A DNA stretch of 64,000 bases from Algoriphagus sp. Its GTDB lineage: Bacteria; Bacteroidota; Bacteroidia; Cytophagales; Cyclobacteriaceae. Numbering within the stretch: position 1 is the stretch's first letter; the number at the start of each line of letters is the position of its first letter. Below, piece by piece: positions 29,655-39,588 of the stretch. The notes under the pieces were generated by a model that saw nothing but the letters and a program-made list of their open reading frames with translations, did not search any database and had not been told where the DNA came from. Made by a program: the position numbers and the translations under genes. The stretch covers positions 99,436 to 163,435 of the forward strand of contig NZ_JAQWXX010000132.1 of assembly GCF_029254265.1 (NCBI RefSeq), written 5' to 3'.

Positions 29655-30929
29655 ATGTGTAGATCTAATTTTCAGCTGCAATTAATTATCATCCTGTTTC
29701 TGTTTTCAGCATGTGAAAGACAGAAAGATGAAGTGACAGAAACTGGAAATAGCAAATTTCTCAGTTTTGTAGGTTCAGACTCTTTGAGTACCGAATTTAT
29801 CTATTCTGAAAGTGATCCTGTTGTATTAAATCTGGACGAGAATCAAATAGATGCGAAGATCAAGCTTTCAGACTTAATGACTGACTATAGATTGCTGAGT
29901 CTGAAGAATTGGGAAGGCGGAGTGGTGGGAGATATTGATAAAATCCTTCTTTCAGATTCTTTGATTTTTATTCTGGATCAGTACACCTTCAACTCACTGC
30001 AAATTTTTGATTTTTTCACAGGTGAACAAGTACTTCAATTTATCCCAACCGGGGAGGGACCAGGAGAAATGAAGGAAATCACCGAGTTTGATTTGGATGA
30101 AGCGAACCAAAGAATCCTGATTTATGATAATTCTTTGGCGAAAGTCTTGTATTTCAATTTTAAAGGAGATTTTCTTTTTGAAAAGAGACTTCCGATAAGG
30201 GCTCATTCTTTTAAGATTTTTAGTGGAAATCAACTTCTTTTCTCAAGCTTTAATAATGGGAATGGTCATTTAGGGAAAACCGCTGAAAGTGATATTTTTT
30301 TGCTGGATAGTAATTTTATCATCCAAAACACCTATAAATACCCCAAAATCAATCAGATGCTTTCAAATTATGTTCCTAGGGATGTGATTAGAGCAAATGG
30401 CGGAGTGGTAACTTACTTTCCAAGATTTTCAAATGAACTTCTTCAAATAGATGTAGCAAACAATACAATATCCCCAATCTTCCAAGTAAATCTGGAATCT
30501 AAAGGGTTGTTAGAAAAGGACTTAGAAGACATTGGTCCGGATTTTATTTCTGATAGAAAAGAAGATCAAAAATTCTATGGTTTTGGGCTCCATTTTGTTA
30601 GCCCAACTTGGATGGGGATGAAATTTAATCGGTTTGGTGGGCCGGAACTTCATGTTTACTATAATAAAACAACTAGAGAGGTTATTTCAGGTACAGGATT
30701 AGAATTTGATTTTGAGGATTTGATTTTCTATAGTTTTCCCTTAGCATGTGATGGTCAACGATGTGTTTCCTTTATCAGATTGGGGGGAACGCAGTTTAAA
30801 GATTATGAAGAATTATTTAAAAAGATGGAAGCGAGCGGGAGGGAATTCACCAAGGTTAAAAAATTCTTAGAGTCCGTAGAGGATTTTGAACAGCCGGTTT
30901 TGTTGATCTTTGATTTGAAGGAATTTTAA
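29655..30929 (+). CDS. 6-bladed beta-propeller lipoprotein (2)
   Basis: Lipobox FLFSACER; LQIFDFFTGEQVLQFIPTGEGPGEMKEITEFDLDEANQRILIYD. Confidence 0.78.
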   Translation: MCRSNFQLQLIIILFLFSACERQKDEVTETGNSKFLSFVGSDSLSTEFIYSESDPVVLNLDENQIDAKIKLSDLMTDYRLLSLKNWEGGVVGDIDKILLSDSLIFILDQYTFNSLQIFDFFTGEQVLQFIPTGEGPGEMKEITEFDLDEANQRILIYDNSLAKVLYFNFKGDFLFEKRLPIRAHSFKIFSGNQLLFSSFNNGNGHLGKTAESDIFLLDSNFIIQNTYKYPKINQMLSNYVPRDVIRANGGVVTYFPRFSNELLQIDVANNTISPIFQVNLESKGLLEKDLEDIGPDFISDRKEDQKFYGFGLHFVSPTWMGMKFNRFGGPELHVYYNKTTREVISGTGLEFDFEDLIFYSFPLACDGQRCVSFIRLGGTQFKDYEELFKKMEASGREFTKVKKFLESVEDFEQPVLLIFDLKEF

Positions 30930-31028
30930 AATACATCTTAGTTTTCACTCTTTTTAACAGCTTTTCCGAATTTTTCGTTTTGATTTTGAATGATTAGTTA
31001 GTTTATTCAGGTTGTAAACTAAAACCAG

Positions 31029-32099
31029 ATGAAAAATTATACCCAATTACTTTTTGCATGCCTGCTCATCTTTACCTTTTCCTGCAAGGAAGAAACCGAA
31101 AAAGTTGAAGAAGCTCCCACCGAATCCTTCCGAAATGAAGTTGCCGCTACAGAAGTTCGCACCGCCGCTGCCGAGCGCAAAAGCTTCGATTACCTGATCA
31201 ATGCCACCGGAAAGCTAGAGGCGGGTTCGGAAGTCATGGCCATCATCGAGCAAGCTGGCTACCTCTTGGAAGTCAATGTGAAAGAAGGACAGTTTGTGAA
31301 AAAGGGAGATATCATTGCGAAGCTTGATCCGGCCGAAGCGCAGTTTCGCCTCGAGAAAGCTCAGATCGCGCTTCGAAATGCGAAAGCCGAATACGAGTCG
31401 ATGAAGATGGGTTATGATGCTGTTTTTTCTTCCAATGATCAGGAGCGAATTACGTTGATCGATGATCAGCTTAAGGCAAAAAGCGGGGTGTTTTTGGCAG
31501 AATTGGAGCTTAAAGAAGCTCAAATGATTTTTGAGCGCTGCGAAGTCAAAGCGCCGATTTCCGGTCAAGTAGCCGATTTGAAATACAATTCCGGAAGTTT
31601 GGTCAGCAGTTCGCAGGCGCTTTGTGAGATTCTCAGTACCAATCAATTGATTCTAAGAGTGAAAGTCTTGGAGTCAGATATCCCACAGATTTCCCTTGGA
31701 CAAACTGCCGAAGTCTATCCGATCACTTCAACTACAGTTGCGCTAGCTGGTCGGGTGACTGGGATCAATCCTCGGGTAGATGAGAATGGCTTGGTACAGG
31801 TGTCGATTGCTTTGGCAGGAAATAAAAATCTACTTCCCGGCATGAATGCTCGTGCCATCATCCGCGCTCCGCAAAATAATTCACTGGTTGTTCCAAAAGC
31901 GGCTTTGGTTTATCGTTCCGGTCGGGCAGTGGTCTTTACCATCGAGAATAATGAGTCCAAGTGGAACTACGTAGAAGTAGGCAAAGACAATGGACAGGAA
32001 GTGGAAATTTTGGATGGAATCGAAGCGGGAAGTACGGTCATCACTACAAACAACCTGCAACTAGCGCATCAAGCACCGGTTCAAATCGTAAAAGACTAA
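31029..32099 (+). CDS. RND efflux periplasmic adaptor (HlyD/MFP family)
   Basis: Lipobox TFSCKE; GYLLEVNVKEGQFVKKGDIIAKLDPAEAQ; KAPISGQVADLKYNSGSLVS. Confidence 0.9.
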   Translation: MKNYTQLLFACLLIFTFSCKEETEKVEEAPTESFRNEVAATEVRTAAAERKSFDYLINATGKLEAGSEVMAIIEQAGYLLEVNVKEGQFVKKGDIIAKLDPAEAQFRLEKAQIALRNAKAEYESMKMGYDAVFSSNDQERITLIDDQLKAKSGVFLAELELKEAQMIFERCEVKAPISGQVADLKYNSGSLVSSSQALCEILSTNQLILRVKVLESDIPQISLGQTAEVYPITSTTVALAGRVTGINPRVDENGLVQVSIALAGNKNLLPGMNARAIIRAPQNNSLVVPKAALVYRSGRAVVFTIENNESKWNYVEVGKDNGQEVEILDGIEAGSTVITTNNLQLAHQAPVQIVKD

Positions 32100-32103
32100 G
32101 CCC

Positions 32104-35100
32104 ATGGTACGATTTTTACTGGCCCGGCCGATCGCCGTTTTCATGACTTTTATGGCTTTGATGGTTTTTGCCTTCATCGTCCTGCGCACGCTCCCAATTT
32201 CCCTTCTGCCTCCGATCGATGTGCCTCAAATCGTCGTGAAGGTCAACTATCCCAATGCCTCCCCGGAAGCCATCGAGCAAAATGTGCTCAGTCCAATCCG
32301 AGAAGGATTGATCACTTTGAATGGCCTGGAGGAAATGGACTCGAAGGCTGGTTCGGAGGTTGGGACTATTCGATTGACTTTTGATTACAGTACCAAGATG
32401 GAGCTGGCCTACATCGATGTCAATGAGAAAATTGACCGATTGACTAATTCCCTTCCTGAAGATCTTGGCCGACCGGAGGTCATCCGAATCAATACTTCGG
32501 ATATTCCTGTGGCGCGTGTGCAGGTGGTTCCCAAAGAAAATGTGGATGAAGTGGAGGTGAGCTTACTTGCCGAAAATGTGCTAAAGAAACGAATCGAGCA
32601 GCTTCCCGGAGTTTCACTAGTCGATATAAATGGAAAAAAAGAACGCATCATCACGGTAGAACCTGATGAGCAAGCGCTCGCAGCTTTGGGGATGACCCAG
32701 CAACAAGTCATTTCGGCGATCCAGTCCGGAAACTCAGAGCTTCCGGGAATCTCCGTAAAAGATGGGCAATTCCGCTATTATTTGAGGCTGGCAACTCGGG
32801 TGGATAGCCCAAGTGATATCGAAACGCTTCCTGTAGCCTCTCCCTCAGGTGCGATTATTCCCTTGGGCCGATTGGCAAAAGTGACCTATGAATCCAAGGA
32901 AATGCTCGGCTATCATCTCTTTGGAGCCAAAGAAGCCTTAGTTATTACGGTTCACAAGCAGGCTTCGGCCAAAATGAATGAATTGATTCCTGAATTGAAA
33001 GCTGCGCTGGAGCTTTTCAAAACAGATTATCCTCAGGTGGATTTTGAACTGACGCAAGATCAATCTAATCTGCTAAATGCGGCCATTTCCAATCTGCAAA
33101 CTTCCTTGCTTTTTGGAGGAATTTTCGCGTTTGCAGTGCTCTTTCTCTTTATGAAGGATTTTCGATTACCTTTAATTATCGGGGTGAGTTTGCCTTCTTC
33201 ACTTTTGATCAGTTTTCTGATTTTCTACTTTTTTGATATTTCCATTAATATCATTTCCCTCTCCGGTTTGGCACTTGGGATCGGGATGCTGATTGATAAT
33301 GCGATTATTGTGCTGGATAATATTACCCGCAAGCGGGAAAGTGGATTAGGACTTTTTGACGCCTGTGTAGAAGGTGTGGAAGAAGTGATGGGGGCGCTGA
33401 TCAGTTCGGTCTTGACTACCTTGGCAGTATTTGTGCCGCTGGTTTTTCTGAGTGGAATTTCAGGTGCTTTGTTTTTCGATCAGGCGGTTGCCGTTGCTGC
33501 GATTCTTTCGGTTTCGTTGGCGGTGGCATTTATCCTGCTTCCCATGCTTTATTTTCTGTTTTTCTCCAAAAGCAAAAAAGTGGACGATGGGAAAGAAGGT
33601 CCTTTTTTCTCCAGAATTTTAGGTTTATATGAATTTGGCTATCGAAAAATTACTGCGAATCGGAAACTGGCGATTTCGATTTTTGCGATACTGATTCCTC
33701 TGGGATTGTTGATTAGTCAGGTTTTGAAAACTGAAGGGCTTCCTGAAATTGAAAAATTGGATGCTACCCTGGAAGTGGATTGGAATGAGCCGATTTCTGC
33801 TTTGGAAAATCGGGAAAGAGTGATCCAACTGATGAAAACTTTGGAAGGAGATTTTGCTCAGGCAGAAGCAGATGTCGGAGTCCGGCAGTTTTTGCTTTTT
33901 GACGGGGAAAATTCCATACAGCAATCCTTGCTTTATTTTCTCTTCCCAACTGTGGAAGAAAAAGAGGCTGCGATCGCAAAGCTTGAAAAATTTGTAAGGA
34001 CTACCTTTCCACAAGCAGCATTTACTTTGGGCGACGCCCCGAATGCGTTTGATCAATTGTTCAATTCGGCGATGCCTTATTATGAAGTGCGATGGAAAGA
34101 TCTGACTGCGAAAGAGCCAGTGCCAGAAGAAAAAATGGATCCTTGGCTTAGCCAATTTCCAACTTCGGAGTGGGAGCGGGGACCAGGTTTGCAAAAGGAG
34201 GCTTCGGTAGTTTTTACGCTTCGAGCAGATCGATTGGCAACTTATCAGATTCCTGTGAATACGATTCAGGAGCAGCTTTCGAAGCTTTTCGGAAGTTTTA
34301 CCATCACAGATATTCGACGATTTGGGGAGATTACCCCGATTCGGCTCAAGGAACCGGAAGATCGCTTTGAAGATTTGCTGCGAAATACGAGAGTATATGC
34401 ATCGGATTCCACCTCTTACATTTTGGGTGAGTTTGTGGATTTTCGCTATGAGGATCATTATAAATATGTGACTGCAGACAAAGGTGGAATCTATCAATCT
34501 GCTTTGGTGACTGCTGAAAATCCCGAGGAACAAGCGAGTGAATTTTTCCATTGGGGACAAGACAAAAATTTAGGAATAGCTATCGTCGGGCAATATTTCA
34601 AAGACCGGGAAAATATTCAACAACTCATTGGTATTTTACTTATCTCGGTTTTGCTCTTGTATTTTATTTTGGCAGCCCAATTTGAAAGTTTTGTTCAGCC
34701 GCTGATTGTGGTCTTTACGCTTCCTTTGGGTATTGGAGGAGCATTTTTGGTCTTGTGGCTTGCAGGTTCTTCGCTGAATGTAATGTCTGCCATCGGCTTG
34801 GTGGTGATGCTTGGAATCATGGTGAATGATGCGATTTTGAAAATCGATACGATCAATCGCTTACGGCTGGTCTATGTAGAATCGGATGAAATCAATGCCG
34901 AGCAGGCTTTGGAAATGGCACTTCATCGCGCAGGTCAGATTCGATTGAAGCCGATTCTGATGACTTCAATCACGACAATTCTAGCTTTGATTCCGATTAT
35001 TTTCAGCAGTGGTTTGGGAGCAGATTTGCAGCGTCCTTTGGTGGAGGCGGTGATAGGAGGTTTGACGATCGGAACATTGACAGCCTTGTATTTTGTGCCA

Positions 35101-35148
35101 CTAGCCTACTGGTTTTTTGTACCAAAGTCAAAATTAAAGCAAATCTGA
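32104..35148 (+). CDS. RND efflux permease (first of pair)
   Basis: LSGLALGIGMLIDNAIIVLDNI, VYASDSTSYILGEFV, AIGLVVMLGIMVNDAILKID. Confidence 0.9.
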   Translation: MVRFLLARPIAVFMTFMALMVFAFIVLRTLPISLLPPIDVPQIVVKVNYPNASPEAIEQNVLSPIREGLITLNGLEEMDSKAGSEVGTIRLTFDYSTKMELAYIDVNEKIDRLTNSLPEDLGRPEVIRINTSDIPVARVQVVPKENVDEVEVSLLAENVLKKRIEQLPGVSLVDINGKKERIITVEPDEQALAALGMTQQQVISAIQSGNSELPGISVKDGQFRYYLRLATRVDSPSDIETLPVASPSGAIIPLGRLAKVTYESKEMLGYHLFGAKEALVITVHKQASAKMNELIPELKAALELFKTDYPQVDFELTQDQSNLLNAAISNLQTSLLFGGIFAFAVLFLFMKDFRLPLIIGVSLPSSLLISFLIFYFFDISINIISLSGLALGIGMLIDNAIIVLDNITRKRESGLGLFDACVEGVEEVMGALISSVLTTLAVFVPLVFLSGISGALFFDQAVAVAAILSVSLAVAFILLPMLYFLFFSKSKKVDDGKEGPFFSRILGLYEFGYRKITANRKLAISIFAILIPLGLLISQVLKTEGLPEIEKLDATLEVDWNEPISALENRERVIQLMKTLEGDFAQAEADVGVRQFLLFDGENSIQQSLLYFLFPTVEEKEAAIAKLEKFVRTTFPQAAFTLGDAPNAFDQLFNSAMPYYEVRWKDLTAKEPVPEEKMDPWLSQFPTSEWERGPGLQKEASVVFTLRADRLATYQIPVNTIQEQLSKLFGSFTITDIRRFGEITPIRLKEPEDRFEDLLRNTRVYASDSTSYILGEFVDFRYEDHYKYVTADKGGIYQSALVTAENPEEQASEFFHWGQDKNLGIAIVGQYFKDRENIQQLIGILLISVLLLYFILAAQFESFVQPLIVVFTLPLGIGGAFLVLWLAGSSLNVMSAIGLVVMLGIMVNDAILKIDTINRLRLVYVESDEINAEQALEMALHRAGQIRLKPILMTSITTILALIPIIFSSGLGADLQRPLVEAVIGGLTIGTLTALYFVPLAYWFFVPKSKLKQI

Positions 35149-35149
35149 T

Positions 35150-38100
35150 ATGACACCATTTCGAATCCTGATTGCTTTTGTATTGCTTTCCATTTGTGGA
35201 TTTGCGGTTATTCCTTTGCTTTCTGTGGATTTGAACCCACGAGAGCGGGAACCCGTGCTTCGGATCAGCTATTCGATTCCAAGGTCTTCGCCTGAGATCG
35301 TCGAAAAGTTGGCGACTTCTCCGCTGGAAGGGACTTTTTCCAGACTTTCTGAGCTGAAAAAAATTTCCTCAGTTTCCAATTACGACCAGGGTTCGATCAC
35401 GCTCACATTTGACAAGAAAGCGGACATGGAGCTCAAAAAGTTTGAGGTTTCCTCTATGATTCGGCAGGTTTATCCGCAACTTGATCAGCGGGTTTCGTAT
35501 CCATTGGTGAGTCAGACTGCCGAAAGGCAAAATAATGTCAAGACTCCTATTTTGACTTACAGCGTCAACGGACCTTTTGCTTCCTTCGAAATTAAAAAGA
35601 TAGCAGAAGATATTTTGAAGCCAGCCTTGACAAAATTCGAAGCGGTGGAAGAAGTCTCTGTTCGTGGAGCGAATGACTTGCAGCTTTATGTGACCTTTGA
35701 TATCCAAAAGATGCAGGCTTTTGGAGTGACTCGAGGTGAATTGAATTCGAGGGTCAATCAGGCTTTTGGTCGGGAATTTCCCGGTGCAGTCGTTAATAAT
35801 AAAGGAGAGACACTTTTTGTACAAGTGGATCGCTCGCTAAAGGAAATGGTTCAACTTGAAGAGCTGACCATCAAACAAGTAAACGGAATGCCGGTACGTC
35901 TTCGGGATGTTGCAAAAATCACCTTGGAAGAAGCTGAGCCGAGTAGCTATTACCGGATCAATGGCAATAACTCCGTTACGCTTTCCATCTTTAACCGAGA
36001 TGGGGTCAATAAAGTCCTGCTAGCGCAAAATCTAAAAGAATCCATCGAGCAAGCCGGGCAACTACTTCCTGCGGGATTTGAGGTTCGTCTCGAAAATGAC
36101 GACACTGAGTTTCTCGAAAAAGAGCTTGATAAAATCTACAAGCGATCGGGACTCTCGATTTTGATCTTGATCCTTTTTATATTCTTGATCAATCGCAATT
36201 TGAAGTACCTCACGATTCTCTTTTTGGGGATTGTGGCAAATTTGAGCCTTTGTGCGATCATTCTCTATTTTCTGAAAGTTGATATTCATCTTTATTCACT
36301 GGCGGGTCTCACGATTAGTTTTGGATTGATTGTGGATAATGCGATCATCATGATCGATCACTTGCACAAGCATCGAAATCGTAAAGTTTTCCTCGCTTTG
36401 CTGGCCGCTTCGCTGACTACGATTGCAGCGCTGATGATTGTCTTTCTTCTTCCGGAAGAAGATCGAAAGAACCTGACAGAATTTTCCATTGTGGTATCCG
36501 TGATGCTGGGGATTAGCTTGTTGATTGCACTGTTTTTTACGCCTGCCTTTTATCAGGTGATGTTCAAAGAATCTGTGAAAAAGGCCAGGGGGTTGACTAT
36601 CCCTAAACTCCGTAAGCGGGTTAAGGCTTTGCGACGCTATGAAAGCGGGATTGCGTGGACTGCGCGCTACCGAAAGTCCTTTATCACGTTGATGATTTTG
36701 TTGTTTGGTACGCCTATTTTCTTTCTTCCCGCCAAATGGGAAGGTCAGGAATGGTACAATAAGACGGTGGGAAATACCTTTTACCAAGAGGAAATCCGAC
36801 CCTATGTAGATAAAGCTTTGGGCGGTTCCCTTCGGATGTTTGTGCGTGGAGTGTATGAAAAAAGCTCCTATCGGGAAGCGGAGAAAACTCGGCTCTATGT
36901 TTATGCCCGACTTCCATTTGGAAATACCTTGGATCAGATGGATTTCATCATGCGGGAATTTGAAACCTATCTGAAAGATGTCAAAGGAATAGATCAGTTT
37001 GTCACATTTGTGCAATCTGGACAAAGTGCACAGATCTCGATCACATTTGATGAAGCCTACGAAAAAGGTGCTTTACCTTATCAGTTGAAGGGAAAACTAT
37101 CCGTTAAATCCACAGATTGGTCGGGTGCTCAATGGAATATTTACGGAGTGGGTCAGGGTTTTTACACCGGAGGTGGAGGTGAAGGAATCCCAAATTTCCG
37201 AGTGGAAATGCGGGGTTACAACTTTGACGAACTCGAAAAGCAAACCGAAATCCTAGCTGAAAAACTACTGAAACACAAGCGAATCCAAGAGGTCAATACC
37301 AACGAGCGTCTCAGCTACAATGAGCAAAAGACGGAAGAATATGTCTTGCGATTGGATCAGAATCAAATCGCTCTTGGCGAGACCAATCAGTATGAAGTGA
37401 TTAATACCATGCTGGATCTGAGCAAGCCGCAAGGACCCTCTGGGATGTTGACTTTGGAAGAAAAAAACTATGGCTTAGTAATTCGAGAAACAGATTCTAA
37501 GGATTTCAGCAAGTTTGACTTAGAGCAAAAAGGATTGATTGGTGGAGGAGATCGGATTTTTAAAATCTCTGATTACGGCACCCTGACCAAAGAAACCACC
37601 ACCAATGCCCTGCATAAAGAAGATCGGCAATACCTCCGGGTAGCTTCCTTTGAGTACATGGGGTCTGCTAAATTCGGAAATGAATATCTGGATGAAGTAT
37701 TAGCCGAAATGAAGCAACTCATGCCAATCGGCTATGAAGCGAAAAAGCAAACCTGGTCTTGGGATTACGAAAAAGCGAAGCGTCAATACGGCTTGATCGG
37801 GTTCCTGATCATCGGGATTTTCTTTATCTGTGCCGTTTTGTTTGAGAATCTCAAGCAGCCAATCTATATTATCGTCATTATACCGATTAGCTTTATCGGC
37901 TTATTTTTGATCTTTTCCCTGTTTGATTTCTACTTTGATCAGGGAGGATATGCCGCTTTTGTGATGCTCGGGGGCTTGGCGGTCAATGCCGGAATCTTTA
38001 TCATCAACGACCTGAACAACCGTTCAACGGGACTTTATAATCGCAATGTTTTAAAATCAGTAGCAGGAAAAGCAATTCCTATTTTGCTCACGATCATGTC

Positions 38101-38329
38101 CACCTGCTTTGGATTGATTCCATTTCTGATTGAGGGGCAAAATGAGATTTTCTGGTTTTCACTGGCAATTGGTACGATCGGAGGATTGGTATTTAGTATG
38201 GTGGGGGTGTTCTGGATCTTGCCGATGTTGCTTTGGAAAAGAGAGGTTATTGCGGAGAAGATTGTGGCTCCCGCTAAGGAGCCAAGGCGCAAATGGTTTT
38301 TCTCACGGCGACGCGGCGGCGGAACGTGA
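35150..38329 (+). CDS. RND efflux permease (second of pair)
   Basis: LAGLTISFGLIVDNAIIMIDHL; AAFVMLGGLAVNAGIFIINDLN; begins 1 bp after the previous stop codon. Confidence 0.9.
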   Translation: MTPFRILIAFVLLSICGFAVIPLLSVDLNPREREPVLRISYSIPRSSPEIVEKLATSPLEGTFSRLSELKKISSVSNYDQGSITLTFDKKADMELKKFEVSSMIRQVYPQLDQRVSYPLVSQTAERQNNVKTPILTYSVNGPFASFEIKKIAEDILKPALTKFEAVEEVSVRGANDLQLYVTFDIQKMQAFGVTRGELNSRVNQAFGREFPGAVVNNKGETLFVQVDRSLKEMVQLEELTIKQVNGMPVRLRDVAKITLEEAEPSSYYRINGNNSVTLSIFNRDGVNKVLLAQNLKESIEQAGQLLPAGFEVRLENDDTEFLEKELDKIYKRSGLSILILILFIFLINRNLKYLTILFLGIVANLSLCAIILYFLKVDIHLYSLAGLTISFGLIVDNAIIMIDHLHKHRNRKVFLALLAASLTTIAALMIVFLLPEEDRKNLTEFSIVVSVMLGISLLIALFFTPAFYQVMFKESVKKARGLTIPKLRKRVKALRRYESGIAWTARYRKSFITLMILLFGTPIFFLPAKWEGQEWYNKTVGNTFYQEEIRPYVDKALGGSLRMFVRGVYEKSSYREAEKTRLYVYARLPFGNTLDQMDFIMREFETYLKDVKGIDQFVTFVQSGQSAQISITFDEAYEKGALPYQLKGKLSVKSTDWSGAQWNIYGVGQGFYTGGGGEGIPNFRVEMRGYNFDELEKQTEILAEKLLKHKRIQEVNTNERLSYNEQKTEEYVLRLDQNQIALGETNQYEVINTMLDLSKPQGPSGMLTLEEKNYGLVIRETDSKDFSKFDLEQKGLIGGGDRIFKISDYGTLTKETTTNALHKEDRQYLRVASFEYMGSAKFGNEYLDEVLAEMKQLMPIGYEAKKQTWSWDYEKAKRQYGLIGFLIIGIFFICAVLFENLKQPIYIIVIIPISFIGLFLIFSLFDFYFDQGGYAAFVMLGGLAVNAGIFIINDLNNRSTGLYNRNVLKSVAGKAIPILLTIMSTCFGLIPFLIEGQNEIFWFSLAIGTIGGLVFSMVGVFWILPMLLWKREVIAEKIVAPAKEPRRKWFFSRRRGGGT

Positions 38330-38332
38330 GAT

Positions 38333-38368
38333 AACCTTTGAGGTTTTTTTCGAACCTCGAAGGTTTTG
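38333..38368 (+). terminator. Terminator after RND operon
   Basis: aacctttgaggttttttt-cg-aacctcgaaggtttt imperfect stem-loop. Confidence 0.6.
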
Positions 38369-38390
38369 AATGTAATATTAAATTAAAATT

Positions 38391-38487
38391 CATATGAAAT
38401 CGAGTATGACTCAAAAGTCACACACTTGGATGATTTTGCTGGATGCGAGATTCCATGTAACCTTTGAAAATCAAAAATAATCACATG
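38391..38487 (+). repeat. Dispersed hairpin element copy R2 (core 38391-38459)
   Basis: catatgaaatcgagtaTGACTcaaaAGTCAcacacttggatgattttgctggatgcgagattccatgt. Confidence 0.75.
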
Positions 38488-39588
38488 AAAAATCTATTGC
38501 CAATCATCTTGCTTACTCTTTTTGCCTGTGGTAAATCAGAGGAATCCGGACCTATCGCTATTCAATTTGATCAATTGGAGGCAATTACTCCAGATTTTGA
38601 AATTCTAAAAGTGATTCTTCTTGAATCAGATACTACTGAGTTGCTTGGTTCAGATTTGAAGGTTAGTTATGATTCTGATCAATTTTATGTAGCGAATTAC
38701 ATGCGGCCAAAAGGTATTCATCATTTTTCCAGGGAGGGAAATTACTTAGGGCTAGCAGCTATGGTAGGTGAGGCTCCTGGTCAAATCAGAGGGTTCAACG
38801 ATTTTAAAGTATATCGGGATACCCTTCAAGTCATTGATGGACTTGGGGATAGAATTGAGTTGTATAAATTTGCACCCTCAAATGAGTTGGTTTCTACTAC
38901 GAAGTTCCCACTCAATGTATTCTCTTTTCAACCTTTGAAAGATGGCCATTGGTTTTATAGTGGTTATAACAAGGTTGCGGGGACACATCGTCTGATAAAA
39001 ACTGATCAAAATGGAAAAATAAAACGCTCGATTTTGGAAAATCTATTTGCAGATGAGATGCTTCCTATCGACGAGCAGGTTTTTTTTAAAGGGGATAATC
39101 GGATTTTGTTTCGTGAACCATTTAAAACTATGGTATATGAAATGGAGTCTGACACCATTCAGCCGGTCATAAAAATCGATTTTGGAAAATATACCGTTCC
39201 AGAGAAGTTTTGGGAGATGACCGACCCTTTTGCAGGCTTTGAAATGATCCAAGAACAGGGTTTTTCAGATATTTATTTTATGGCTGAAACTGCAGATTAC
39301 TTCTTTGCCGATGTGATCACCCAAAGTTCTGAATTTCGGAAGAAGGAGCTTTTTATCTTAAATAAGAAAACTCAGAAGCAGTTGAAGTTTTTGGTAGATG
39401 AGGAAGGACTTGGACAATTTTATAGTCCGATCGGCATCGAAGGGGATCAGATCGTTTTTATAGCCTATGCACCATATCTGATCAAGAATCTTAATTCGAT
39501 CAAGGCTAGTCCAGCCATTTTGGAGCAACTATCGAAACTAAGCGAGGATTCAAACCCGGTGATCTTGTATGCGAAAATACCAGAATAG
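38485..39588 (+). CDS. 6-bladed beta-propeller lipoprotein (3)
   Basis: MKNLLPIILLTLFACGKSEESG lipobox when started at 38485; VGEAPGQIRGFNDFKVYRDTLQVIDG. Confidence 0.75.
   Translation: MKNLLPIILLTLFACGKSEESGPIAIQFDQLEAITPDFEILKVILLESDTTELLGSDLKVSYDSDQFYVANYMRPKGIHHFSREGNYLGLAAMVGEAPGQIRGFNDFKVYRDTLQVIDGLGDRIELYKFAPSNELVSTTKFPLNVFSFQPLKDGHWFYSGYNKVAGTHRLIKTDQNGKIKRSILENLFADEMLPIDEQVFFKGDNRILFREPFKTMVYEMESDTIQPVIKIDFGKYTVPEKFWEMTDPFAGFEMIQEQGFSDIYFMAETADYFFADVITQSSEFRKKELFILNKKTQKQLKFLVDEEGLGQFYSPIGIEGDQIVFIAYAPYLIKNLNSIKASPAILEQLSKLSEDSNPVILYAKIPE

Noticed and set aside
33625-34560. 311-aa minus-strand ORF
   Set aside because: Lies entirely antisense within the first RND permease, with no recognisable motifs or start context; shadow ORF.
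36296-37024. 242-aa minus-strand ORF
   Set aside because: Antisense within the second RND permease; codon-structure artefact.
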